The notes beneath the pieces are model-generated. The model saw nothing but the letters and a program-made list of their open reading frames with translations. It made no database searches and had not been told where the DNA came from. Source: an uncultured Alphaproteobacteria bacterium (GTDB taxonomy: Bacteria > Pseudomonadota > Alphaproteobacteria > Sphingomonadales > Sphingomonadaceae). Taken from it: DNA of 64,000 nucleotides. Of this stretch, positions 45,633-54,402 are shown one piece after another. How positions within the stretch are numbered: the stretch's first letter is position 1; every line of letters starts with the position of its first letter. The translations under genes and the position numbers were made by a program. The stretch is taken from positions 62,001 to 126,000 of the forward strand of contig CAIZNH010000040.1 of the NCBI GenBank assembly GCA_903934325.1, written 5' to 3'.

Positions 45633-47297
45633 ATGCAGAACAGGCTGGGGCGGTGGTATCTGGCAAGCGTGGCGCTGATCGGCGCGGCGCTGATCGCCGG
45701 GCTTGCCATGCTCGGGCTCGAGCGTGCGATGCGGGTCCGGGCGCTCGACGAAACCCGCGCTGCGGCCGAAGGGCAGGCGGCCATCCTTGCCGCAGGGCTG
45801 GAAAGCGAGCTCAACAAGTTCACCCTCGTCCCGCGCGTGCTGGCAGTCGATCCCGAAGTCGCCGCGCTGCTTTCAGGCGACACGGGCCAGCGCAACCTGC
45901 TCAACCGCCGTCTCGCCGCGCTGGCCGATCAGACCAATGCCGCAGCGATCTATCTGATGGACGCGCGCGGCCTGACGCTGGCGGCGAGCAACTGGGACCG
46001 GCCGGACAGCTTCATCGGATCGAATTACGGCTTCCGCGAATATTTCGCAGGTGCCTTGCGGGAAGGCACCCGCACCGAATTCGCGCTCGGCACCGTCAGC
46101 CGCCGCCCGGGCCTTTATCTTGCCGAGCGGGTCGGCCCGGCAGATCGCCCGCTTGGTGTGGTCGCGGTTAAGGTCGAGTTCGACGGGCTCGAGCGCAAGT
46201 GGCGGGACGCCGAGGACGGCGTGTTCGTCACCGATGCCGACGGGATCGTGCTGCTCGCCAGCAACCCGCAATGGCGGTTCCGGGCAAGCGAGGGCACGGC
46301 TGCGCGCGATCCGGCGCGCGATGCGATGCGCTTCGGTGTGAGCCGGATCGAACGCTTCGAACTGCCGGCGGGCGACGGGGCGAGCCGCACGGTGCGGCTG
46401 ATCGAGAAGATCCAGCCGATTGCTCCGGCGGGATGGGAGCTGCACCTGCTGGCCGATCCCTCCGCGCGGCTTTCGGTCGCGGTCGCCAATGCGCGGCTGG
46501 CGGGGCTGGGCCTGCTGGTGGCGCTCGGTCTGGCAGGGCTGAGCGCGGTGCTGTGGCGACGCCAGCGGCAGGCGCGCAGCGCGGCCGAGGTCGCCGCGCA
46601 GACCGCCACCTTGCGCGAGCAGTTGCAGCAGGCCAACCGGCTCGCGACCCTCGGCCAGATCACCGCAGGCCTTGGTCACGAGATCCGCCAGCCGCTCGCC
46701 GCGATGCGGGTCTATGCGGAGACCGGCGAACGCCTGCTCGGCGCGGGCCGCCAGGGTGAGGCCGCCGAAAACTTCCGCAAGATCGCCGGGCTTGCCGGAC
46801 GGATCGGCGAGATCACCGAGGAACAGCTCCATTTCAGCCGCCGGCAGGTGGAAGAACCGCGCGATATTCGCCTCGGCGAGGTGATCGACGGATCGCTGCT
46901 CCTGCTGCGCGACCAGATCCGCCAGAAAGGCATCGCCCTCACCCTGCCCGCCCCCGAGGCGAGCGCCGCGATGGTGCGCGCGCGCCATGTCCAGCTTGAA
47001 CAGGTGCTGGTCAATCTGCTCCAGAACGCGGTGCAGGCCTGCGGCGAGGGCGGCCAGATCGTGCTGGAGATATCGCCCGGCGCCGGTGTCGTCCGCCTCG
47101 GTGTCGCTGACAATGGCCCCGGGGTTCCACCCGCCCTGCGCGACACGCTGTTCCAGCCCTTCGTCACCGGCAAGGCTGAGGGCATCGGGCTCGGCCTTGC
47201 GATCGCGCGGGACATCATGCGCCAGCTCGGCGGCGACCTGACCCATAGCGACAGCGCGGATGGCGCGCGCTTCATCATGACGATCCCTGCCGCATGA
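45633..47297 (+). CDS. dctB: C4-dicarboxylate sensor histidine kinase
   Basis: 554 aa from ATG 45633 (MQNRLGRWYLASVALIGAAL). TM1 at about residues 9-28, periplasmic double-Cache sensor up to about residue 285 with FIGSNYGFREYFAGAL, the typical DctB ligand region. TM2 follows (LAGLGLLVALGLAGLSAVLW), then a coiled coil, then His349 in GLGHEIRQPLAAMRVY. HATPase motifs LLQNAVQA, DNGPGVP and GIGLGLAI complete the kinase. It overlaps dctD by four bases and is divergent from dctA. Confidence 0.9.
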   Translation: MQNRLGRWYLASVALIGAALIAGLAMLGLERAMRVRALDETRAAAEGQAAILAAGLESELNKFTLVPRVLAVDPEVAALLSGDTGQRNLLNRRLAALADQTNAAAIYLMDARGLTLAASNWDRPDSFIGSNYGFREYFAGALREGTRTEFALGTVSRRPGLYLAERVGPADRPLGVVAVKVEFDGLERKWRDAEDGVFVTDADGIVLLASNPQWRFRASEGTAARDPARDAMRFGVSRIERFELPAGDGASRTVRLIEKIQPIAPAGWELHLLADPSARLSVAVANARLAGLGLLVALGLAGLSAVLWRRQRQARSAAEVAAQTATLREQLQQANRLATLGQITAGLGHEIRQPLAAMRVYAETGERLLGAGRQGEAAENFRKIAGLAGRIGEITEEQLHFSRRQVEEPRDIRLGEVIDGSLLLLRDQIRQKGIALTLPAPEASAAMVRARHVQLEQVLVNLLQNAVQACGEGGQIVLEISPGAGVVRLGVADNGPGVPPALRDTLFQPFVTGKAEGIGLGLAIARDIMRQLGGDLTHSDSADGARFIMTIPAA

Positions 47298-48634
47298 GCG
47301 CCGCTCCGCCCCTTCAGGTCGTGCTGGTCGAGGACGAGGAGCCGCTGCGCGACGCCACGATGCAGGCGCTCACGCTTGAAGGGGCCGAGGTGACGGCCTT
47401 CCCCGATGCCCGCGCGGCGCTCGGCTGGCTGACCGCGGACTATCCCGGGGTGATCGTCAGCGATGTGCGGATGCCCGGCATGGACGGGATCGCTTTCTTC
47501 GCGGCCCTGCGCGCGATCGATCCCGATCTGCCGGTGATCCTCACCACCGGCCATGGCGACATCGCGATGGCCGTGGCGGCGATGAAGGACGGCGCGGCCG
47601 ATTTCCTGACGAAGCCCTATTCTTCGGCCGATCTGTTCCGGGCGGTGCGCGCGGCAGCCGAACGGCGCGCTCTGGCGCTCGAAAACCGCGCCTTGCGCGA
47701 GGAGGCGGGGCGCAGTTCGGCGAGCGCCATTCCCGGCCATTCGCCAGCGGCAGAGCGGCTGCGTTCTGTGATCGAGGGGGTCGCCCGCTCGGAGATCGAC
47801 GTGGTGCTGACCGGCGCGCATGGCACCGGCAAGAGCCACGCTGCCCGCCTGATCCACGATCTCAGTCCGCGCCGCGGGCGGGCCTTCGTGACAGTCGATG
47901 CCGGCGTGCTCGCCCACGAGGATGCCGAACTGCTGCTGTTCGGACGCGATCCCGCCGCCGCGCGCGAAGGCGCGGGCCTGTCGCGCACCGGCCTCATTGA
48001 ACGCGCCAATGGCGGCACCTTGTTCATCGACGAGATTGCCGCCGCCGATGCGGTGCTGACCGCGCGGCTGGTATCGCTGGTGGAAAGCCGGCAGGTGCTC
48101 CCCATCGGGGCGGCCGCCGCGCGGCGGCTCAACCTGCGGATCATCATCGCGCGGCTCGACGCGGACGGGCCGGACGCCGCCGCGCCATCCTTGCGCGATC
48201 CCCTGTGGCATCGGCTCGGCGCGGTGCAGATCGCCTTTCCGCCATTGAGCCAGCGGCGCGAGGATGTGGCAGAGATCTTCCGCCTGTTCGTCAGTCGCCA
48301 CGCCCGCGAACTTGGGGTGGCCGTGCCCGCCATCGGTGAGATGCAGTGGAGCCACGTCCAGAGCCATGACTGGCCGGGAAATCTCCACGAACTGGCCGGC
48401 TATGCCCGCGCCTTTGTGCTGGGCCTGACGGAGATCGGCACGCCGCCTGCCCCGGTCGCCGGGCAGCGCCCGTTGCAGCAGATCGTCGCCGATTTCGAAC
48501 GCACCGTTCTCGAAGACGCCCTGCGCCAGTGCCGCGGCGATGTCGCGAGGTTGCAGGCAATGCTGCAAACCCCGCGCAAGACCATCTACGACAAGCTGGC
48601 GAAATACGACCTCAAGCCGTCACGCTACCGCTAG
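47294..48634 (+). CDS. dctD: DctD-like NtrC-family response regulator without GAFTGA loop
   Basis: 446 aa. Receiver domain with Asp57 (VSDVRMPGMDG). AAA+ domain with Walker A GAHGTGKS (residues 174-181) and Walker B GGTLFIDE (240-247). C-terminal Fis-type helix-turn-helix is CRGDVARLQAMLQTPRKTIYDKL. The segment where sigma-54 activators carry GAFTGA reads AAAREGAG (residues 221-228), so contact with sigma-54 is doubtful. Partner of the overlapping dctB; it presumably binds the palindromes in front of dctA. Confidence 0.87.
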   Translation: MSAAPPLQVVLVEDEEPLRDATMQALTLEGAEVTAFPDARAALGWLTADYPGVIVSDVRMPGMDGIAFFAALRAIDPDLPVILTTGHGDIAMAVAAMKDGAADFLTKPYSSADLFRAVRAAAERRALALENRALREEAGRSSASAIPGHSPAAERLRSVIEGVARSEIDVVLTGAHGTGKSHAARLIHDLSPRRGRAFVTVDAGVLAHEDAELLLFGRDPAAAREGAGLSRTGLIERANGGTLFIDEIAAADAVLTARLVSLVESRQVLPIGAAAARRLNLRIIIARLDADGPDAAAPSLRDPLWHRLGAVQIAFPPLSQRREDVAEIFRLFVSRHARELGVAVPAIGEMQWSHVQSHDWPGNLHELAGYARAFVLGLTEIGTPPAPVAGQRPLQQIVADFERTVLEDALRQCRGDVARLQAMLQTPRKTIYDKLAKYDLKPSRYR

Positions 48635-48904
48635 AGCACTTTCCGGCCACTCCGACCCACCCTGATCGCGTCAGGAAGCCCGCTGGACAGGAGTGGCGCG
48701 CAGCGCGGGCCCATAGGGCCCCCGGGCAAGCGTCGCGACGAAGCCAGCGGGCTTCCTGACGCGACCCCTGCGGGGCGGGCCGATTTTGGCCCAGCGCGGC
48801 GTCTCTTCTCGCTCCCTATGCTTTGGCATGGCTCGCTCGTCGTTCCTTGCGCTGAACCAAAATCGGCTCCGTCAGAGCGGGTCGGAGTGGCCGGAAAGTG
48901 CTCT
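48633..48904. repeat. 272-bp structured repeat-like element with 26-bp terminal inverted repeats and two inner stems
   Basis: Terminal arms 48633-48658 and 48879-48904 are perfect 26-bp inverted repeats. Inside are a perfect 20-bp stem (48667-48686 with 48744-48763), whose loop carries GGGCCCATAGGGCCC, and an 18-bp stem (48780-48797 with 48849-48866, 16 of 18 paired). The left end coincides with the dctD stop codon (TAG) and the right end is 5 bp from the stop of the convergent peptidase gene. There is no ORF of interest inside. It looks like a MITE/REP-type element or a large structured RNA and may terminate both transcripts. Confidence 0.75.
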
Positions 48905-48909
48905 GGAGA

Positions 48910-51900
48910 CTATTCCACCTCGATCACATTATCGTCCGAATTGCGGTCGATCATGAAGTTGTAGGGATCGATCCCGGCAAACAGCGGCTTCTTGGCGGTC
49001 ACCACCTCGATAACCTGACTGCCCGCACGCACCGGCATGGCCTTCATCGAGAGCACATTGGCCCGCTCGAAGGCGCCCTGCCCCGGGCGTTCGGTGAACA
49101 GGCCGATCTCGATGTTCTCGGCCAGCGTCGTCGGGGTTTCGCGTCCCTTCGCGTCGGCATAGAACTTGCCCGCCTCGACGGTGATGCGGGTGCTCCAGCG
49201 TCCATCGGCAAGCTTGCGCGTGGTCGCCGCCTTGGCCTTCAGATCATAGATCGTGATCCTTTCGAACAGATCGCTGATCAGCGCCTGCTGCGCGGACGTT
49301 TTCGCCTCCTTGCGCAGTTCGGCGATCAGATCGAGGCTGCGCGGGTAAGGCGCACCCTTGAAGCGGAACTTTGCCACCAGGCGCGACAGCGCGCGGTTGA
49401 CCGCATCCTCGCCCAGCCGCTCCTGCAGCAGGTACATCACCAGACTGCCCTTGCGGTAATGGATGTACGACTGGTTCTCGATCCGGATCATCGGCTGTTC
49501 GCCCAGCACGTCGCCCTTGCGCCCTTGCAGGTAGCTATCGAGCTCGAACTTGAGGAAGCGGCGGATCTTGTCCTCGCCATAGAGCTGTTTCATCACCATC
49601 AGCGCCGAATACTGCGCGAGGGTTTCCGAAAGCAGGGTCGAACCCTGCATGTCGCCGCCCACGATCTGGTGCGCCCAGTACTGGTGGCCCAGTTCATGCG
49701 CGGTCACATAGGACACATAGTCGATCGTTTCGGGATCGCGCACATCGGCGGCAAAGCCGATGCTCTCCGAATAGGGCATCGTCCCGGCAAAGGCCTGCGC
49801 GAAGCTGTCGTAGCCCGGAAACTCGATGATCCGCGCATAGCCGAACTGGTAGGGCCCGAAATTGGCGGTGAAGTAGCCGAGCGAGGTCTTCATCGCCTTC
49901 AGCATCGCCGGCACGTTCCACGCGTGGCGCGGATCGTGATAGACCGAGAGCTGCACGTTGCCGAAGCTGTCCTTGGCCTCGGCATAGCGGGCCGATTGCA
50001 CGGAGAAGAAGTTGAGGATCGGCGCGGGGCTGGCGAACACCGCGACCCGGCGGCCACCCTTGACCTCGTCGGACAGCTTGTTGCCCGGCGCGATCGGCAC
50101 CTGATCGGCATCGGTGCTGATCGTGATGCGCGAATTGACCCAATCGGCGCCGATGTAGTTACGGATTTGTGCCGCGGTGTCCTCAAGCTTGGCGGTGCGC
50201 AGCTCGTCGGGCAGGCCCTGACGGCGGCGCGCGGTGCGATCGGTCAGCAGCCCGCGGCGGTCCATGCCGATGATCGGCGCGAACACGCTGTTGTTCACGA
50301 AGGTGCCGTTCTCGACCACGTCGGTCGCCGCCCCGCTATTGGCAAAGCCGCGACGCCATGTCTCGGAGGTGAAATCGAGCCGCGTGCTCGCTCCCGGGGC
50401 GAGCGGCGTCGCGAAGCGGTAGATACGATAGGCAAAGCGCTTGTCATGGCTGGCAAGCTTTGCGCCTGCGACCTCGAGCCGGCTGAAGGTCACGTTCTCG
50501 TCACCCTGCCGCACGTGCAGCTCGGTGATCGGAACCCCGCTGTCGTTGCGGAGCATGTAATTGCCCTTGGCGACCAGACGGCGCTCGGCGGGGAAGATTT
50601 CGACATCGAAGGCGACGTCGGTCACCACCGGGCGCGGCAGGTTCTCGTATTTGAGATAGTCGCGCTCGTAGGCGGCGAGGCGCTGCTCGCTCTCGTCTTC
50701 GGTTTCGTAGCTGTTGAGCACCTTGATGTTGTTGTGGATCACCAGTCCGGTGCCGACCATGCCCGCCACCGCAGCCAGCGCGATACTACCCGAGGCAAGG
50801 TTGATGCGCTTGCCCATGCCCTTGAGGCGCGGGAGCACCGCCACCACCGTGCCGCGCGGCCAGGCCCAGTGCGAGAGCACCAGCAGCAGCACGCCAAAGC
50901 AGCCCCAGTAGCCACGCGCGATCAGCCCGCCGACCCAGAAGTCGCCGGTGCCGTTCATGTCACTCAGCGGCTCGCCCGGCCCGCCGCCGAACAGGTAGAG
51001 CATGTTGGAATAGCCGAGGTTCGACAGGAAGATGCGGCTCACGAACCACACCAGCATGATCCCCCAGCCGATATATTTGTTGGGGCTCAGAACCTGGAAG
51101 AACACCGCCAGCACAGCGATCAGCAGCAGATCGATGCTCTGCGGCAGGACGAAGGACACGAGGTAGAGACCGAAGTCGATATCCGGCGCGCCCTTTGCCA
51201 TCTGGTACAGCACCCCGGTGAACATCCCCGACAGCGACATGGCCAGCAGCACGGTGAAGATCGCGAGGATCTTGGGCATGAACATGGCCCATGCGGGAAC
51301 CGGCGTGGCGCTGATGATCTCGCCGATCTTCACATCGCGCTCGCGCCATACCAGCTCGCCGCCATAGAACACCGCGACGATGAGGGTGAACAGGCTCATG
51401 GAGCCGATCACTGTGGTGATGACCCCGGCCGTGAGCGGATAGGACGCGGTGCCGTATGTCGTCTGCGAGAAGGCCAGGTTGAGGCCGGTGAAAGCGAGCG
51501 AAAGCAGCAGCAGCACGATCAGGCCGGGGCTCTTGAGCACCTGCAAAACCTCGGCCTTCAGACGCACGCCGAAGCTCGCCCAGGCATGGCCCGCGCCAAA
51601 GCTGCGCGTCACTGGCGCAGTGAGTGTGCGCGCCGGCACGCTGCCGGCCTTGGCTGTCTTGGCCGCCTGCTTGGCAAGACGGCGCAGGCGCCAGCGCGAG
51701 GGCGCACGCTCGGTCATGCTGAAGCGTGCCCAGGCGAAGGCCAGGAATACCGCCGAAAGGCCCAGCACGAAGATACGATTGAACAGCAGATTGCCTTCGA
51801 GCGGAATCGCCCGGCTGTTCATCTCCGCGGCCGTCCAATAGCGCGAAACCTCGCCGATCGCGCCCACGCCCAGCGGCTCGTAGCGCGCGACGGTGTCCTG

Positions 51901-52506
51901 CAACGAGGGATCGCTGGAGACAATGATGTTGATGGTGAGATAGCCCAGCACCAGCACCATCACCCCGATATAGCTCGCCAGCATCGAACGGGTCACCGTG
52001 GCAAGGCTGAACAGCAGCGCCGAGGACAGGATGAGGTTGGGAACGGCGATCACCAGGAACGGCCAGGCGTAGGTCATGAAGCCGCCCGGCCCGACGGTTT
52101 CGGGATCGACCCACGGCATGGCCGATCCCACCGCAATCCCCAGCGGCACTGCGACATAGCCCAGCGTCGCGATCGCGAGGCCGCCGACGAACCGTCCGGC
52201 GAGGAAATTGGTCCGCCCCACCGGGGTCGCCCGGATCATCGGGCCAAAGCCGGTGGCATCATCGCGCACCACAGCATTGGCGACGAAGGAGGTGATGACG
52301 AACAGGTAGAAGGTGGCGAACAGCCCCAGCGCGAAGGTCACAGTGAAGGGCGAATTCTCATGCACCGCCCCGGGCGAGCCGAAGCTGACATTGTCACTGG
52401 CGGCAAGGCCGAAGCCGAGCAGGAAGAAGATCGCGACGGACACCCAGAACACCGGGTTCCTGAGCTGGTAGCGCAGCTCGAAGGCTGCGAGGCGAGCAGT
52501 CAGCAT
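48910..52506 (-). CDS. ABC-2 permease fused to M1 family metallopeptidase
   Basis: 1198 aa. The first about 590 residues hold two ABC-2 permease-like blocks of six membrane segments each (begin LTARLAAFELRYQLRNPVFW; second block from LKAEVLQVLKSPGLIVLLLL). From about residue 600 a periplasmic M1 aminopeptidase region follows, with zinc motif HELGH at residues 937-941 and the third ligand Glu in TLLSETLAQYSALMVMKQLYG. All zinc and catalytic residues are intact. The ATPase is the next gene downstream, 15 bp away. Probably exports or processes a peptide; substrate unknown. Confidence 0.87.
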   Translation of the reverse strand: MLTARLAAFELRYQLRNPVFWVSVAIFFLLGFGLAASDNVSFGSPGAVHENSPFTVTFALGLFATFYLFVITSFVANAVVRDDATGFGPMIRATPVGRTNFLAGRFVGGLAIATLGYVAVPLGIAVGSAMPWVDPETVGPGGFMTYAWPFLVIAVPNLILSSALLFSLATVTRSMLASYIGVMVLVLGYLTINIIVSSDPSLQDTVARYEPLGVGAIGEVSRYWTAAEMNSRAIPLEGNLLFNRIFVLGLSAVFLAFAWARFSMTERAPSRWRLRRLAKQAAKTAKAGSVPARTLTAPVTRSFGAGHAWASFGVRLKAEVLQVLKSPGLIVLLLLSLAFTGLNLAFSQTTYGTASYPLTAGVITTVIGSMSLFTLIVAVFYGGELVWRERDVKIGEIISATPVPAWAMFMPKILAIFTVLLAMSLSGMFTGVLYQMAKGAPDIDFGLYLVSFVLPQSIDLLLIAVLAVFFQVLSPNKYIGWGIMLVWFVSRIFLSNLGYSNMLYLFGGGPGEPLSDMNGTGDFWVGGLIARGYWGCFGVLLLVLSHWAWPRGTVVAVLPRLKGMGKRINLASGSIALAAVAGMVGTGLVIHNNIKVLNSYETEDESEQRLAAYERDYLKYENLPRPVVTDVAFDVEIFPAERRLVAKGNYMLRNDSGVPITELHVRQGDENVTFSRLEVAGAKLASHDKRFAYRIYRFATPLAPGASTRLDFTSETWRRGFANSGAATDVVENGTFVNNSVFAPIIGMDRRGLLTDRTARRRQGLPDELRTAKLEDTAAQIRNYIGADWVNSRITISTDADQVPIAPGNKLSDEVKGGRRVAVFASPAPILNFFSVQSARYAEAKDSFGNVQLSVYHDPRHAWNVPAMLKAMKTSLGYFTANFGPYQFGYARIIEFPGYDSFAQAFAGTMPYSESIGFAADVRDPETIDYVSYVTAHELGHQYWAHQIVGGDMQGSTLLSETLAQYSALMVMKQLYGEDKIRRFLKFELDSYLQGRKGDVLGEQPMIRIENQSYIHYRKGSLVMYLLQERLGEDAVNRALSRLVAKFRFKGAPYPRSLDLIAELRKEAKTSAQQALISDLFERITIYDLKAKAATTRKLADGRWSTRITVEAGKFYADAKGRETPTTLAENIEIGLFTERPGQGAFERANVLSMKAMPVRAGSQVIEVVTAKKPLFAGIDPYNFMIDRNSDDNVIEVE

Positions 52507-52521
52507 TGGCCCCTCCCCCCC

Positions 52522-53415
52522 TTAGGCTGCGGCTTGGGCGGGAACGGCGCGGCGGGTTTCGGCCAGCGTCGCGAAGTAGACGTCCTCCAGCCCGCCGCTG
52601 ACCGGCGCGAAACCTTCGGGCTGGCTGTCGGCGAGCACGTGGACCACGATCTCGCCGGCAAAGAAGCGGTGCGAGATCACCTCGTATTGCGCCTGCATTT
52701 CGGCAAGCTGCGTGTGCGGCACGGTCTTCTGCCAGACGCGGCCCTTGGTCGAGGCGATGAGATCATGCGGCGCGCCTTCGAGGCGTAGCTTGCCCCCCGC
52801 CAGCACTGCCATGCGCGGGCACAGATCGGCCACGTCATCGACGATGTGGGTGGACAGGATCACCACCACGTTCTCGCCAATGCCCGCCAGCAGGTTGAGG
52901 AAGCGGTTGCGCTCTTCCGGATCGAGGCCCGCGGTGGGTTCGTCGACGATGATCAGTTCGGGCTGGCCGATCAGCGCCTGCGCAATCCCGAAGCGCTGGC
53001 GCATCCCGCCCGAAAAGCCCGCGATCGCCTTGCCGCGCACGGCCCAAAGGTTGGTCTGGTTCAGCAGGTGTTCGACCATGTCGCGGCGCTCGCCCGCATT
53101 GCTGACGCCCTTCAGCACCGCCATGTGATCGAGCATCGCCTGCGCGGAGATGCGCGGATAGACCCCGAAATCCTGCGGCAGATAGCCCAGCGTGCGGCGC
53201 AGGCGATCAGGCTCGGACAGCACGTCGATATCGCCGAAGCGGATCGAGCCCGCTGTTGGCGCCTGGAGTGTGGCGATGGTGCGCATCAGCGTCGATTTGC
53301 CCGCGCCGTTGGGGCCCAGCAGGCCGAACATCCCCTTGGGGATCGACAAAGTCACATTGTCGAGCGCGTGGGTGCCGTTCGGATAGACATGGCTGACGCC
53401 GCTGAGTTCGAGCAT
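52522..53415 (-). CDS. ABC transporter ATP-binding protein
   Basis: 297 aa from the ATG at 53415 (MLELSGVSHVYPNG). Walker A GLLGPNGAGKST, Q-loop GYLPQDFGVYP, signature FSGGMRQRFGIAQAL, Walker B LIIVDEPTAGLDP and H-loop STHIVDD are all present. CcmA/drug-exporter subtype with a C-terminal extension. Energises the permease-peptidase fusion encoded next to it. Confidence 0.93.
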   Translation of the reverse strand: MLELSGVSHVYPNGTHALDNVTLSIPKGMFGLLGPNGAGKSTLMRTIATLQAPTAGSIRFGDIDVLSEPDRLRRTLGYLPQDFGVYPRISAQAMLDHMAVLKGVSNAGERRDMVEHLLNQTNLWAVRGKAIAGFSGGMRQRFGIAQALIGQPELIIVDEPTAGLDPEERNRFLNLLAGIGENVVVILSTHIVDDVADLCPRMAVLAGGKLRLEGAPHDLIASTKGRVWQKTVPHTQLAEMQAQYEVISHRFFAGEIVVHVLADSQPEGFAPVSGGLEDVYFATLAETRRAVPAQAAA

Positions 53416-53544
53416 GGTAATCCCCTGTTTTGACAGGCGCACACTAGCGGTTCCCGTCAGCAGGAAAAGCCACCTTCGGCGGCGCCGCCAAGCAGTTGAT
53501 CGAGAGTGCCGCCGTTCGTCGATGCGAAACGGCGGTTGATGCTG

Positions 53545-54402
53545 TCAGACGAGCGCCTCGGCCAGCATCATAGCGCCGGTGATCCCCGCGTTCTCGCCCA
53601 GTGCCGGAGACTGCACGCGGTGGCGCGTACCGCCGGGGAGATAGCCTGCCCCCAGCAGCGCCGTGCGGGCCGCGATCCGCTCGGCCAGCCCTGCGGTCTT
53701 GGCCACACCGCCGCCGATCACCACCCGCTCCACCGCGATAGTGGCGAAGAGTGTGTGGCAGGCCTGCGCGATATAGTCGGCGACAATCCCGTGGGCGGGG
53801 TGATCAGGCGCCAACTCGGAGAGCGACGCGCCCCAGCAGGCGATGATCGCAGGGCCGCTCGCCAGCCCTTCGAGGCAATCGCCATGATGCGGACAGATGC
53901 CGGCGAACTCGCGGGTCTCGGCAGCGCGGCGCGGGAAGATGTGGCCCATTTCGGGGTGAGCAATGCCGTGCACCGGCTGTCCGTCCAGCACCAGTCCGCC
54001 GCCGATCCCGGTGCCGATGGTGAGATAGGCAAGGCTGCGGCAGCCCTCGGGCGCTGCGGCGCGATACTCAGCGAGGGCTGCTGCATTGACGTCGGTATCG
54101 AAGCCCACCGGCACGCCCAGCGCCTTGCCGAAGAAGCCGGCGATGTCGCAGTCCGCCCAGCCGGCTTTCGGCGTGTTGGTGATGAAGCCCCAGCGGGGCG
54201 ATGCGCGGTCTAGCTCCACCGGCCCGAAGCTGCCGATGCCGAGCGCGGTCAGTGTCCCTTGCGCGGCGAACCATTGCGCGGCCTCGGACAGCGTCGTTTC
54301 CGGATCGCGGGTGGGAATGGTGTGGCGCGCGGTGATTTCATGCGGCGACGGGCCGACTGCGAGCACGAACTTGGTGCCGCCTGCCTCGATCGCGCCCAGC
54401 AT
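53545..54402 (-). CDS. ROK family fructokinase
   Basis: 285 aa. N-terminal ATP site LGAIEAGGTKFVLAVG, catalytic Asp in GFDTDVNAAALAEY, ROK signature TIGTGIGGGLVLDGQPVHGIAHPEMGH and the zinc motif CPHHGDCLEG. The GHIFPRR variant of the zinc loop is typical of fructokinases. It phosphorylates fructose released by the GH68 enzyme, whose stop shares a base with this start codon. Confidence 0.9.
   Translation of the reverse strand: MLGAIEAGGTKFVLAVGPSPHEITARHTIPTRDPETTLSEAAQWFAAQGTLTALGIGSFGPVELDRASPRWGFITNTPKAGWADCDIAGFFGKALGVPVGFDTDVNAAALAEYRAAAPEGCRSLAYLTIGTGIGGGLVLDGQPVHGIAHPEMGHIFPRRAAETREFAGICPHHGDCLEGLASGPAIIACWGASLSELAPDHPAHGIVADYIAQACHTLFATIAVERVVIGGGVAKTAGLAERIAARTALLGAGYLPGGTRHRVQSPALGENAGITGAMMLAEALV

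Noticed and set aside
48633..48904. Insertion sequence with transposase
   Set aside because: Terminal inverted repeats are present, but the interior is only 220 bp with no transposase remnant; kept as a non-coding structured element.
48898..52788. 1296-codon plus-strand open frame
   Set aside because: It mirrors the permease-peptidase fusion on the minus strand, which has clear membrane segments and zinc motifs; the plus product is His/Arg/Gln-rich nonsense.
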